Shown here: piece by piece, positions 42,901-57,280 of the stretch
How positions within the stretch are numbered: the first letter of the stretch is position 1
Layout of the letters: each line of letters starts with the position of its first letter
Assembly (NCBI GenBank): GCA_030685235.1
Contig: MU839119.1
Span: forward strand, 284,336 to 348,335
Reading direction: 5' to 3'
From: Copromyces sp. CBS 386.78
Lineage: Eukaryota; Ascomycota; Sordariomycetes; Sordariales; Sordariaceae
DNA length: 64,000 nucleotides
Program-made: the position numbers and the translations under genes
The notes under the pieces: generated by a model
Told to the model about the DNA's origin: nothing
Seen by the model: the letters and a program-made list of their open reading frames with translations, nothing else
Databases searched by the model: none

Positions 42901-45900
42901 AAGGCCTTAAAAGCGTTATTATATTCTTTATCCTACTTTTAATTTATTATTTTCTTTATTAATTTATATAGCGGTTTACCTATATATAAAAAGTTAGTAA
43001 TAAACTTCCTATAGAAATTAGTAAAGTTTAAAAAATGCTATAATTAACGTTTTGTCGTTAATACCTCCTATTTAATAACGGCTTCTATTTTTTCTAAATC
43101 TATCTCAATCCTTCTAAGGGTAATAATGAAGTTTAAATATTTAGTTCGTTAAATATAGAATTTATATTTATTAATATTAATTTATAAGCTTACGTTAATT
43201 AAACACTATAATACCTCCTTAATATTCTTAATATACTTTTCGTACATTTCTAAAAAGATTAAAACGTTATTTAAGTAAACCGTTATATAAATATCTCAAA
43301 TATTATATAAAATATTATTAATAAAATTCTAAAACGAGGTTAGAGCTTCCGACAAACCGAACGGATAAATTAGTAATTTATAAAAGTTAAACTATATAAT
43401 AAAGGCGGTTAATTATTTGTACCCTTTAATTATATATAATTTATTAAAAGTAGTAATAATATTTACCTTCGTAAATTACTTAATTTTATAAATAGTATTT
43501 AAGGTTTCTTTAATTAAAGGTAACAGATATTTATTCTTTAGCGAAATTTCGTTAATACTTCTATAATTTACGTAGATTTATATACTACTACTTAATTTAT
43601 AAACTAATAATATTAATAAAGCAACGTCGGAGGTAGAAGGTTTAATAAATCCCTTTACTAAATTATTATTTAACTATTATTTAATAACTTTAAATTCTTA
43701 TAGTAATATCGGCTATACTTTAGAATAAAGTAAGAATTCTATTCCTAATTTTAATTCGATTTTATAATCGTAAAAACGGTATTCGGGTATTACGTTGGTA
43801 TTCCGTAGGTTAGTAATATAAGAGAAATCCTTATATTCGTTTAGGAAACGAACTTTTACTTCCTCTAAAGTATATTTCGGCCTAATTACTTTATTTATAA
43901 ACTTTTGGATATTTTCTTCTATAATATTACAAATTTTATTAATTTCGGTTAAAAGGGTTGGCTTCCGCTCTTCGGCCGGTTTTTAAGGCTTACCGTCTAT
44001 TATTTTTAGAGCGTATATATAGTTAATATATTCTTTTACGGATTTACTAGGCTAAAAGGTTTATTTTCCCTTATTTTTATTCGCGGTTTCTATTTTGTAA
44101 AGGTTAATAAATTCGTATATTTTAAGGTTTTTAAAATAGGGTTTATATAATTCTCCTCTCCCTTATATAATATCTTTCTATATATTTTTAAATAGAAATA
44201 ATATTAAAATAATTACTTTCCTTTCCTTCTATACTTTTTAAAGCTCTACCTATATAATAGAATTGATTTTAACGCCCTTTATCTATATATTAAATATAAA
44301 AGTTCGTATATTAATTAGTTTAATATTTGAAAAGTCTAGGGCTACTATATTAACCGTCGGTTTAAAATATTAAAAGAACGTACGTTTCACCTATTCTAAC
44401 TGTTATATCGTTTAAATCTTTCGTCCGCTAATAATTTATACCTTCGCTTTAATTTTTTTTAACGCTAGTTTTTTAATAAGGCTAAAAGGTTTTTCGAAAT
44501 TCTTTACGTATATTAGAAAAATCGGAAGTTCTATTATTATAATTTGATTACCTTTAAGTATTTCCGTTATATTAACTACTTAAACTAGGAAATATTCGTT
44601 TTCGTCGGAGTTAGAATTGGAATTACTATTAAATCCGCTTTCGGCCTCTTTAAAAATAGATCCGCTTTTAATTTTACTAAAAATAATATTTAGGACTACT
44701 ACTACTTTTAAAAATTAAAATATATAAATACCTATATAAATTATATTCTAAATAATTTTGTTAGTTATTTAATTAATATTTAAATTATAGAACTATAATT
44801 ATAATTAGCTTAGAATTATCGGATAATTTACGGCTAGATTAGCTACGAAGAATTTAATAATTTTTTTATAATTACTAATTTATATTATTATTTTAACGTA
44901 TTAATTTACTCATTCTTTAAAATTGCCGTCGGCTAAATATAACGGCTTAAGTTTCTTTAAATGTTTAAATTCTAAGTAAGCTCTTTCTGTGAAAAATTAA
45001 TCAATAAAAGCCTTATTTAAATATTCAAAGTCGATTAGTAATATATATTCTATATTTTTATTATATTAGGGATATTAAAAATACGTAAATAATAGGGTTA
45101 TATTCTGCCTATAGAATTCTAAATTATTTAATTTAAGTAATTCTATCTTTTAATAATTAATAATATAAATATTTAACTTCGTATTTACCTTCGTCTCTAT
45201 TTTTCTTTATATCTTTATTAAATACCTTTAAACGCGATTTAACTTTGGGGTTCTCTATTTCCCTATTAGGCTAGAGCGGCCAAAACTGGAACTGGGGCTG
45301 CTAGGGCGGTTAGGGCCGCCGGGTTAATTATATTCATTATAGTACAGTTAGTAATTAGGGTACCTATACCGGCGTATTTATACGTCGTAATATTTAAACC
45401 GGTACAATTAACTTATTTACTTTTATTACCGTAATTAATCTAATTTTTATATTCGCGGGCTAAATATTTACTTTTATTATAATTTATATAGAAACTTTTA
45501 TTATAGTATTCTTATAGAATATTTTTATAAATCTTTATAAATTTAGCGCAATTTAAATTTATAGCGTCGGGATTTTTATTACTACTACTAATATTAGAAT
45601 TACTATTACCTTTATTACCATTCTAAGTACTTTAAATAGTATTATTATATAAAGAAACTTTAACGTAAGCTTTAGAAATACTTTTAAATAATTCGTACTA
45701 TTTTTTAAAGTTATTACGAACGGGTTAAATATAATAATATAAAACCGAATCCGCTAAAGATTTAGAAACCTTTTAGTAAAGAAGACAAATTTTGGTAATT
45801 ATATTATAATTATAATAATTAATTAAAGTAATGAATTAGGCCTTAAAATCTTTATAATTAAATTATTTACCGGTTTATTTAAATTATAATAGCGAATTCT

Positions 45901-47533
45901 TAGCAATTTATATAATATCGCCCTATATATAGCGATTATCTAAATATACTAGGAATTCTTCACTTATTTATTATTTTTAGAAGATAGAATACTAAAGGTT
46001 ATTAAAAATTATTTTTTAGTACTCTATAATATTAATTTTTACTTCGCCTCCTAAATAGGATATAGTATAAAATAGTTTTATTATTTCATTAGGGAATTTA
46101 TAGCTATTAATAATTTAATAGCTACGGATTTCTAAATTTTAAGCGTTATAAATATTATATTGCTTAATTATATTTATCTCTTTACGTTTAAACCGCTTTA
46201 AGTCCTTATAAAGTATTTTATAATAATAGTATAGTATAAGGGCTAGGGCTATAGCGGGGGGGTAGGGACTGCCGGGGCTATTAAGGCCGCTAGGACCGTT
46301 AGGACCGCCGGGATTGCCGGGGCTACCGCCGCTAGGACCGCTTAGACTATTAGGATAATTAAATCCTCCGCTTTTAAAACTATCGTCCGTTTTATTATAA
46401 CCGAAGCCGTTTCCCTTACCTAATTTTCTAAAGCTATTATTGCTAAGACCGCCGCCTACTTTATTAGAACTAAAGCCGGTTCCTTTACCCAATCTTCTAA
46501 GGCCGCTAATATTATTCTTTATAATAATTTTATCTTCTTTTACCAAACGGAGGCGAATTTAAAGGTTCTTAATCTCCTCCTATACTTAAGTAGACTCCTC
46601 GCTAGCAATTTTACCTATAATACGCAATATATTAAAATCTTCCAATATTTTCTTTAATTCTATTCTATATAGTTCGGCGTTATTATTCATTATTTTATTA
46701 AATTTAAGGAAGCTTTAATAATCCTCCTTATTATTTTGGATAGTATTATCGAACTTCTTTTAGAAATCGGTCTTCTTTTAAGTAAAGTTTAATATTTTTT
46801 AATAGAAAAACGTATTTTCAATAATAATTTAATTATATTATAGTTATAAGGATTAAATTTACTATATAAATTACTTTTTAGTCTCGTTAAATTAGTTAAT
46901 CTAATTTTTTAGCTATTCCTCTACTATCTTCTATTATTTCTCTTTTCCCTATATTTCGTTAATAAAAGACTTAGCATCGTTTTTAAATTTAATATAACGA
47001 ATTTACTCTTCCTTTACCTATTTATTAAAAGCGTTAATCTTTTTATTAAAATAATAGAGTAGCTTTATAACCTCTTTATAGCTACGAACTTTATTAGCAA
47101 AATTTAGGGAGATTATAAGGCCGTTAAAATTACTACTATAGACTTTTAATAGTATATCGTATCTTTTTAAAAGGGAGGGGAAAACTATAGCGAAATCAAT
47201 TTAGTATACGTCGTTACCCGTTAAATTACTAGCTATTTTAATTGTACTTTCCTAAATAATTAGATAACGTTTATTAAAAGAGAGATATTTCTACTATATC
47301 GTACGGTACAATATCTACGCCCTCGTTATTTTAAAAGCTTTAATATTTACTTATTGTTTTTAAATTCGATATTTTAGTCGCTAGGGTTCTTAATTCTATA
47401 TCGGCGATTATATAATTTCGCTTCGAAATAAAATTCGTAAAAATTAAACTACTACTAATCTTTTATTAGTCTTAATTCTTACTAAAATTATTTATTGCGC
47501 GTTAACGCGAGGTTAAATATAATAAAGTATTAT

Positions 47534-47822
47534 TGTAAAGTCTTAATACGATAGGGTGGGAAACACCTCAATATACGAGGTAGGTCTATTCTTGCTAAAA
47601 GACTTTAGCCTGACCGGTTGGAAAGGACCGGTTAGGCCATAAAGGTTTTTATATTCGTACGAGCCTTCGGTAGGCCTAGCCTTCGGCGCTCGTATTCCGA
47701 CCGAATGCTTCTACCCTTATTAATCTCGTTTATCGAATTTACTCTATATCCTATATTGGATTAGGCCTAATAGCCTTACTCCGTATCGGCCTATCCTAAG
47801 CTTCCTACTCTATATCTTTATA
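47534..47822 (-). repeat. 3' LTR of the 9.7-kb Gypsy element (289 bp)
   Basis: It matches 56987-57275 in direct orientation and 58652-58940 in inverted orientation. The GC-richer core (about 47590-47800) is only moderately RIPed. Confidence 0.85.
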
Positions 47823-47966
47823 ATTATCCTTCTTTCTAAAAAATATAATCCCTTATAATTCGTATATACATACTATTTTATTTATTTTATAATTATATAC
47901 CCCATTATCTTAGCGGGGCCTTATCGGCAAATCTTTAACCGTCCTTTTCCTTTTAAGCGCTTCTAT

Positions 47967-48116
47967 ACGTACGGACGTAGTACTCTACCTCCTATTCGCT
48001 ACCTATATTTTATTTAATATATAGACGTAGTATTTTACCTCTTATTCGTTATCTATACTTTACTTAGTATATAGACGTAGTATTTTACTTCTTATTCGCT
48101 ATTTAAATTTTTTTAG
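47967..48116. repeat. Three tandem 50-bp units
   Basis: GACGTAGTA begins each unit at 47974, 48024 and 48074, followed by a shared TTTTACCTCTTATTCG-type stretch. It lies just inside the left LTR of the 9.7-kb element. Confidence 0.75.
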
Positions 48117-51100
48117 GGTTTTTTATAATTTATTAACGTTATTCCCCCCTTTAAATATTTAACCTCTAAACTACTATATACCCTTTATTTTCGGGGTAAA
48201 CGTATTTTATTCTTATATATTATAATTACTCGCCAACCTTTATATTAATTATTTTCTCCCTAATTAACCTTTCTTATTATACTTTTTCGTATACTATAAT
48301 TATTCGCTAATTCGCAAATTAATTACCTTTTTTCCAATTAATTTCTTCTATCGTACTTATTCTTCGTATAACTTTTATTTCCTTAAATTTATCTTCGCCG
48401 ACCTATTATTACAATAATTTAATACATTTAAATATTAATCTTCGAAAACTTTATTAATAGTAGCGAATTTCCATATATTATAATTAATTTCCTTTATAGT
48501 ATAACAAAGCAAATTTTACATCGCTACCCCTTTAATATAATAAAAAACTTTCCCTTTATTTAAATATAAATATATAATTTCCTTCTTCCGTATTTACGGG
48601 CGCCTATTCGGCAATTTATATTAATTTTATTACTACTTCTAAAATAATGAAACGACGCCTTACTTATAATATTCGCTTACTATATATTTAAATCCCTTAT
48701 TCCTTTACTACTTTTAAACTAAAAATTCGGAAAATATTTACACCTGTTATTAAATATAGAATAAAACTTACCGCCTAATATATATTTTTCCTTTTTAATT
48801 CCCAAAATACTTTATCGGCTAACGTTTATTAATTAAATCCCCTTTAAATACTTAAGGATATTCTAATATTATTAATACTATATCCTAAATATCCTTCGCT
48901 ATATTTAAACCTATTATAATAATAATCCTTTTTATAATAATATTACGAATATTCTTATACGTATTCGTATAAATATTTTAAAAAATTTATACTTTATTAA
49001 AAATTTATATAATTATTTTAATAAACTTATTAACGAATAAGCGGCGACTAATCATAATACAACTATTTTTAATGAACTTTTAAAGGAAATATATTCGTTA
49101 TACTATTTCGCCTCTACTACTATAATTACTTTATATTATAATTTCCGCCCTAATATATATATAAATACCGTTTAATATTCCAAAATTATAATTATATTTA
49201 CTAATAATCTACCTTTTGCTAAATAAATATTTAACACTCTACTTTTAGTAAGGATAGCCCTAAACTAATTTATCGCTTAATAGTCGTATAAATTCTCTAT
49301 TTATTAATTTTAAAAGTAAAAGAAAAATTAGCGCCGTAGACCTCTATTTTTTATTTACGTAAAAATATAAGAATTATTATTTATAAATTTAAAATTTAGG
49401 ATTAAATTATATATTCTTTAACCGGGCGCCTACTATTATACTAAATTTCGTATTGCCCGTCCCGCATTATTCTTTAAATAGAACTATATTCTTAAAATTT
49501 AAATTTTATATTATATTACTAATAATAAAGAAAATAATAATTATTAATCGCCGACTATCCGCTTTAATAATCTAATTTTTTTTCCCCCTACTTTTATCGG
49601 TTCTTATTTTTAATTCGTTTTATTAATATTTTATATTATTCATAATCTTATTATTCGTTAACATATTTTCTTCATTTATAATATTTAAACTATCCCCGAA
49701 TTTAATATAATTACGCCCGAAAATAATAGCCCTTCCCCTAATATTTCCCCTATTACCAATTAAACGGTTTTTAATAATAAAGAAAATAATAATAATATTT
49801 CCTCTATAACTAATTCTTTAAATAACAAAACTTTAGAACTTCGTAAGTTATTTAATTCCTTTCGCTCTTTTTATTCGCGGAATTCGTTTTTTTTTAATTT
49901 ATTTAACCCTCCTTCTTTAAATAGCGAATATAATAATATTACCGAACCTAACCCCGAAACTTCTCTTTAATACGCCAACTTTATATTTAATAATTTAAAT
50001 AATAACAATCTTACCTTTAATTTAATAAATATTAATATTAAATTTTTCGCCGAATATTTAAAGGGTAATACTTCTTTAAATTTATAACCCATTAGCGAAC
50101 TATCGGTTTTTAATATACCTTTAAACCCTTTTTCGGCCACTCCTATTCTTAATTATAATTATCCCTTTATATAATAAAGCGGAAAAATTTTTATTATTAA
50201 AGGTAATTTAATAGCTTTTATTGTAAATAATATCTATCGTCCTCCTTTAAACAATTTTTTAAATAATAACTCTCGCCTTCGTTTTAAAATCTCTATAATA
50301 TATAATTAATATTTTTAATACTATTAATTTTTATTAGAACGCTATTATATACCGACCCTTCTCTATTAAAAAATTCATAAGTTAGAATCGCCTTTAAATC
50401 GCTATACCTTTACTATACCGGTTCCCGAAATTTCGCCTAAATTTATCTTACTTTAGGAAAATATAAATATTAATAGTAAAGTAAATTAATATAACCTAAA
50501 TAAAAAACGTTTGTATTCAATATAATTATTTTATAACCCTTTTAAACTTTTAATTATATAACCGACCTTTCGCCTCTTATTTACTATTAGAAGACCCTTT
50601 ACACTCCCTTCTATATAAAAATACTATTCTAAAACGGGGCTTACTATAATTATTAATTTTTTAGCGCTTCGTCTACTTTTAATTATATTTTTTTATATTC
50701 CCTATTCTTCTTTAAATATACTTTTTAAAGAATTTAATTTATTTACCCGCTTTTATAATTTAATAAATATTAATAACCTTTATACGTTAACCCTATTATC
50801 TAAATTTAATTTTCCTACGTCCCCGTTTATATAAAGTACAATTATTAATATATATTTTCCTATTATTATATAAGCCGAAGTAGGCCCTTCTATTAGCGTT
50901 AATTCGTTATCTATTAATTAATTTAAATTACCTTCTTTTCGTCCTTCAGTAGGACTTAAAATTATTATTAGTAACCCTTCGACTAAAACGGGCCCTACTA
51001 TTATAATTAACCTTTCTAAGCGTATTCGCCTATTCCCTTTTAAAAAAGGTAATATTTAAATACTGTTTTTAATTATTTTCTAACGCCCTTCGGTCGGCTC

Positions 51101-51640
51101 TCCTTCGGTTTTTACCCTTATAACTTCGCCCTATAGGCCTAATTATCGTCCTTCTACCGTTAAAAAAAATAAAAGTAAAAATATTAATCCTATTCCTTTT
51201 ATAATTGCTCGCTTAAAACCTTTTTCTAACTCTTCTATCGGTAATTAATCGTTTACGGCCTACTATTTTCCCTAGAAGTAGAACGTATTTAGAATTACTA
51301 TTAATACTAATAATCCTAATAAATATTATAAATAATAAGTCGGTTATAAGTTTTCTTTAATAGATTATTAAATATTTTATTTATTTTTTAATATTTAAAT
51401 TTTCTATTCGCCTTCTTGTCGGCTTCGTACTAAATTATTTAATATAAATATAATTCTTTATAGTAAAATAGAATTCTCTTTATTTATTTTATTAATTTAT
51501 ATTATCCTACTTTTTATATACCCGTTATTTAATTTTCTAATATTTAGAGAGCGCCTTTTATGTATTATATAGATATTTTACCGGTTCCTAAATATTATAT
51601 TCAACGGGCTACCTTATTTATTTAATTAAGAATTTTTCGT
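48117..51640 (+). other. Extra segment between pol and the LTR with plus-strand coding character
   Basis: This part of the 9.7-kb element has no recognised pol domain. On the plus strand, opposite to pol, stretches such as SGKIFIIKGNLIAFIVNNIY (about 50170-50240) and RYTFTIPVPEISPKFILL (about 50395-50450) read like protein between RIP stops. It could be an antisense accessory frame or a nested element. No match is recognised. Confidence 0.35.
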
Positions 51641-54600
51641 TTATTCTTTTCCTTTAATAATTTATAATTTCTTCTACTTTTTATTTATTCTAATCTTTTA
51701 TTAATTCTAATAATAATATTTTATCGGCAACCTTATTATTAATTTTTTATAATTCGAATAAATTTACCGGGAATATATTATATATCCTTTAATATTTTAT
51801 AAGTAAAATAATTCGGTATATTTAAAACCCGATCTGTTTAATTACTTTAATTTTAATAAAGGTAAATATAAATTTATAATTTTAAAAACGAAAGTTCTTA
51901 GTAAATAATCCTACGAAATTGCTTAATTAGGATTCAATTAGTGTATATTGCTTATTATACTTTTTCTTTTAATTTTTAACGGCCTATTCCTAATATTAGT
52001 ATATAGACTTTTATACGGCTTTTAAACGCTATAAATACTCCTTTACTCCTTGAACTTTTAATTCGTAGTATCCTTCTATATATTCGATTATACGAGGGTA
52101 GAAACTATATAAGGCTTTAAATAGTAATATTCCTATAATTATATATTTAGAATTATTATAAGCGAATTCAACCTCTTATAATTAACGGGACTATATAGTA
52201 CTATCCTTTTCGATCGCATTAATATAAAAGAATTTTTTAATTATCTAATATATTCGTTCCGTTTACCTATTAGTTTAGGGGTAAAATATAGTAAATAACC
52301 GACGTAGTATACTTCGGGTCTTAATAAATTCTTTTTAAAATTCGTTAATAAATAATTTATCCTTATCGCTAATAATTCCTAAAGGGGAATTAAAATAATA
52401 TTCTACGTATTTATAGAAAAAATTAACTATTTCTATAGCGTTAAAAGTCTTTTTAATAAGTATTATTATTACGAATTTCGTAAACTAATTAACAATAATT
52501 AAGATAGTATCGTATATATTGCCGTAAGGCCCTTAATTCGGCGGTAGGCTAATAATAAAATTTATATTAATTTCCTAAAAAGGTTGTTCTAATAATAATA
52601 AAAATTATAAGTCTCTATAAGGCTTATATCTAAATTATTATATTCTTTAATATAATTCGCATTTACTAATATATTCTTTTATATCGGTAGCGAAGTTTTC
52701 CTAATAAAATTTTCTTCTAATTAAATCTAACGTTTTAAAAATACTTATATAATTTGCCCTTAGGTTATTGTAATAATTATATAAGAGTTCCTTATATAGT
52801 AAACTTTTATTAAAGATTACTAACTATCCTTTAAATTATTAGACCCTTTAATTATCTAATTTATACCCTTTAATTATAAAGCCTTTTATTCGTACGGCCG
52901 CCGCTAAATTAATAATATTAAGATTTTTAAACTAAAATTACTTTATAATAATATAAAACTCTTAACTCTCCTTAATTATAAAGGGGTATTCCTTACGTAA
53001 AATCTTCTTAACAATCTTTTTAAATAGGATTTAAGAGAATAGATTATCCTTTAATTCAATTTTTTATATCTAATAAATCGCCAATTAAATAACTTTTTTA
53101 ATTTATTTAACGAATAAATAAACTATAGACCGTTTCTTATATTTGTAAAAGAATTTTATTTCGAATATTTTCCTTATTTCGAAGGAGAATTATTATATTA
53201 ACCCTAATTTCCGTTAGAATATTAATAAAACGTCGCCGTATTTTATTTCCCCTTTTATATAATTTAACTTCCTAAATAAATTATCCGTTAGGTTAATTTT
53301 ACCCGGCCGGTAAGCGATATTAAAATTAAATTACAATAATCGATATACCTACCGTACGAACCTCCCTCGGAAATCCTTCGCCGGTAATTCGATAATACTT
53401 ATTAATACTTAATAATTCGTAAAGATTTAAAACTTTTAAAATAATCCCTCTAAATAATAGTTCTAATATTCTAAATTCGTAATAATTATAAAGAATTCCT
53501 ATTAACTTATATATTAATATTATTCCGTCTTTATAAACTTCTTTAAAAAAAAACCTACCGAATACTATTAATCGCCTATTTTTTAAAATAAAATACCCGA
53601 AATAACTTTTACCGAAGTATCTATTTCTACTTATATTTCCTTTAATTAATCCTAATATTAGAGGATAAGCGCCAATATAAAAACTTCCTTAAATATTTCA
53701 AATACTTTATCGGCTACCTCTAGCTATTTAAAAGGCCTTTTCTTCCTCCTATTCTAATTCCCTTTTAAAAAGTCTATTAACGGGGCTACTAATTTAGAAT
53801 ACTAATAAATAAACTGCTAATAAAAATTCGCGAACCCTAAGAATACCTACATATTATAGAAAAATTCCGGCCTAGGCTACTCTTTAACCGCCTTCACTTT
53901 CTCAAAGTCTATTATAATACCCTAAATTATAATTTAGTAATTAAAGAAATTTATATACTCTTTATAAAATTCATACTTAAATAATTTTACGTAGAATTAA
54001 ACGTTTTTTAAACGTTCGAATACTAATTATAAGTACTTATTATACTCCTCCTTATTTTATAAGAATATAAAAATATTATTAAAATAAATAATATAAATTT
54101 TATTGATTAAACCCGCTAAAGCTCTATATATATATATTTAAAAAGTAGCTGGGGCGTTTATTAAGCTAAATAGTATAATTATATATTTAAAATATCTATA
54201 TTAGGTTTTAAACGCCGTTTTCTATTTATCCTCTTCCTTAATACAAATTCTATAATAAACTTCTTTTAAATCAACCTTAGAGAAAACTTTAGCGCCTACT
54301 AAATAATCTATTAATTTACCAATTAGCGGAAATAAGTAGCGGTTTTTAATAATAATTTTATTAAACTTATAATAATTTATATAGAATTATAGGGAATTAT
54401 CCTTCTTAAATATAAATAGGACTAGCGCCCCTACTAGGCTATTTAAATACCGGATTTATCCGGCTAATAAATTTTTTTCTAAATAATTATAGAACGTATT
54501 TAATTAGACCTTCAATAAGGGGTAAATTACTTTTTCTAATATAATCTCCCCTTCCTTAATTTTAATAGTATATTCCGTATTAAAGAAAGTAGGGAATACT

Positions 54601-56986
54601 TTAACCCCTTCCTCCGAAAAATAAAATTCAAATTCCTTTAATACTAATAAAATTATTACCGGTCCGTCGGCAACATCCTTTTCGTCCTTATTAATACTTT
54701 TGAAGGTAAATCCTAAAGGATTATATACCGCTATTATAAAAGTAATAAAAGCTTTTTCGCCTTATATTACTTTATATACGAAAAACTTTAAATCCGCTAT
54801 TTAGGGTCTATTAAATTCGAATTTATTATTACGTATATATATAACAATACCTTCTAAACCTATACCCGCTATTAATATTAATAATAATAATATATATACA
54901 TTTCTACGGATAATATAAAATAATTATATCGTTTCTTATTCTTAATTATTTATATCCTTTAATAAAAGGGTAACTTCGAAAACTCCGTAATACTTTATTT
55001 CTCCGCCGCTCATACCTATAAATATAAGTACTACCGTAATTACAACCTATTTTAGTTTATACTTCCTAGCGAAGTTCTTATAAACTATATTAATTTCTAC
55101 GCCCGTATCTAAATCTATATCGACCTCCTATCGGCGATTTTTCAGCGTTATTACTACTATTATTATTTTTACCGGGCTATTTCTTCTAACCATTTTAAAA
55201 TTAGTAATTTCCTCAAACGATAATTTATTTAAAGAATTTAATTTTTTAACGATATTAAAGAATTAAATAATTCTTCAATCTTCTTAAAGTCTTTTAATAA
55301 TTTATTAACCGAAATACTTTAAACCGCCACTCTTTCGCACAATTTATACTTATCCATCTTAAGCTTTTTAGAATAATCCTAAACGATATATCCCTTTTTT
55401 TAATAATTATAATATTTTTATTAGGAAATTCGGGAACCTAATTTTTATTTGTCCGGAAATTAGTTTCTTTTCCGGTAATCCTAGGAAAAACGTTACCAGT
55501 CCTAATTTCATTCCGATCGGTCGCCGTAATTATTATTACACTATTTCAAACGGTTATTATCCTAAAGTTTTAAAAAGCTTTCCTTCCTTCCTTACTTCTA
55601 TTCGGCGTCCTTTATTTATTATGCCGAAACCTTCTACGCAACTTCCTATATATCGGCGACAAAGATATTTAAAATTTCGAAATATTATTTAATTTTAAAT
55701 ATTAATTTAAAGAAGAACTTATAGGTAATATCCTTATTATTCTTAATATTTTATTTAAGCCTTTAATAATAAGCGTTAAATTTTTCAAAGAAGATTTATA
55801 GATTTTTATTATCCTTTTAGCATATATTATAAATTTCGGCCTAGATATCTATTTTATAATATTTAAATATAATATATTCCTTACGTACAAACTTAAAAAA
55901 TTCTTCTTATATAATATCCCATTTCTTATCCTTATTATCCCGTAATATAACGGCGAAGGTTCGCTACGACATAACTAGCTTTTTTTCTATATAAGTTTAC
56001 ACCTATAAAATTTTTTAATAGTCGTTAATATTTTTTCGTATTTAATTACTATTTTATAAACCTTCGATCTAATCTTCAACTTCGGTACTAATATTAAATA
56101 TAGTAAAATAGCAAATACTATACATAAAGATTTTCGTATTAAGAGCCTAATTAATCTTTTTTTATATTATAATTTAAATAGTCACCTACAATTCCCTTAG
56201 TATAATATTTAATTCGTAAAAGTCGAAATTATTAATAACCGAACAATAATATTTACGAACGGAATATCTTCTTAATTACCTTTAATAATTTTCATTATTT
56301 TCTAATCGTAAAGGACTATAAAATTTATTTTAAACCAGTATAAACAATTATATAGACAATCGGGACCTAAAGCAATCTTCCAATTAAATAGAAGGATTAT
56401 AATTATAAGGCCGGGTCGGCTAGGCCTTCTTACGTAGCGAACGAAAACGGCTACAACAATATATAAGAATATTAAAACAGTATTATAATACGTATTTTAC
56501 TCCCCATTCGGGGGAATAATACTTATAGCGCTAATAGGGATTATATAATTTATAAGCGCGTAAAATACGCGAATATTTAGAGTAATAACGTTTTTAATAC
56601 CGTTTCAGCGAAATTCCCCGTATAAAAATACCTTTAAATTCTAACTCCGGAATTTAATTAATTATAATTATAACGGACTCTACATCGACGCATTATTCTT
56701 TAATTTAAATCGTAAGGCCGTTAAATTCGTCGGTCGGCTATTTATTAGCGAATTAATAATTATTTATTTAATTATTAATAATATTACCTCGAACTTTAAT
56801 AATATTATAAATTTCTTCGCCCAATCTTTCTAAATAGCCTTAATTTAATATAAACTCGTCTAGGCTAGCCTTACACTCTAAAAAGCGCCTACGGCGACGT
56901 ACCGTACTTTAGGTACCAGTACCTTCCTTTTATATATTAATTATATTCCCGGCCTTTATAAACACATATTTAGGAGGTTAAAGAAT

Positions 56987-57275
56987 TATAAAGTTTTAAT
57001 ATAATAGGGTGGGAAATATTTTAATATACGAAGTAGGTCTATTCTTACTAAAAGATTTTAATTTAACTAGTTAGAAAAGACCGGTTAGGCTATAAAGCTT
57101 TTTATATTTATACGAGTCCTTAGTAGGCCCGGCCTTCGGCACTCGTATTCCGACCGAACGCCTCTACCTTTATCGGTCTCGCTTATCGAACCTACTCTAT
57201 ATCCCGTATCGGGTTAGGCCTGGTGGCCTTGCCCCGTATCAGCCTGTCCCAGGCCTCCTGCTCTATATCCTTACA
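56987..57275 (-). repeat. 5' LTR of the 9.7-kb Gypsy element (289 bp)
   Basis: The direct-repeat partner of 47534-47822. Its right half (about 57120-57265) keeps many original C and G bases. Confidence 0.85.
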
Positions 57276-57280
57276 TTTAT

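Larger units (their letters stand above)
39253..47533 (-). mobile_element. RIPed Ty3/Gypsy element, 5'-truncated, minus strand
   Basis: The 3' LTR (39253-39929, about 250 bp once its MITE is removed) is preceded on the minus strand by a polypurine tract, AGGAGGGGGG, at about 39931-39942. Reverse transcriptase lies at about 43200-43620, with LVYKLSSS, YVNYRSINEI and VYLNNVLIF (YLDD changed to YLNN). Integrase and a chromodomain-like tail (YYLVK-x-FYYP) follow to about 40800. A gag linker rich in Gly, Pro and Ser is at 46139-46546. The 5' LTR is absent: the next element starts at 47534. Confidence 0.75.
47534..57275 (-). mobile_element. RIPed Ty3/Gypsy element with two 289-bp LTRs (9,742 bp)
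   Basis: The LTRs at 47534-47822 and 56987-57275 have identical lengths and start TGTAAAG / end CTTACA before RIP. The flanks are ATTAT and TTTAT, so the target duplication is imperfect. The minus strand reads gag on the right and RT at about 54050-54450, with VGALVLFIFKKDNSL, YKFNKIIIKNRY and IYFNNIFIF. Integrase is at about 52200-53000, with a RIPed form of HPQTDGQTER near 52260-52310. About 3.8 kb of extra sequence separates the pol end from the left LTR. Confidence 0.85.
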
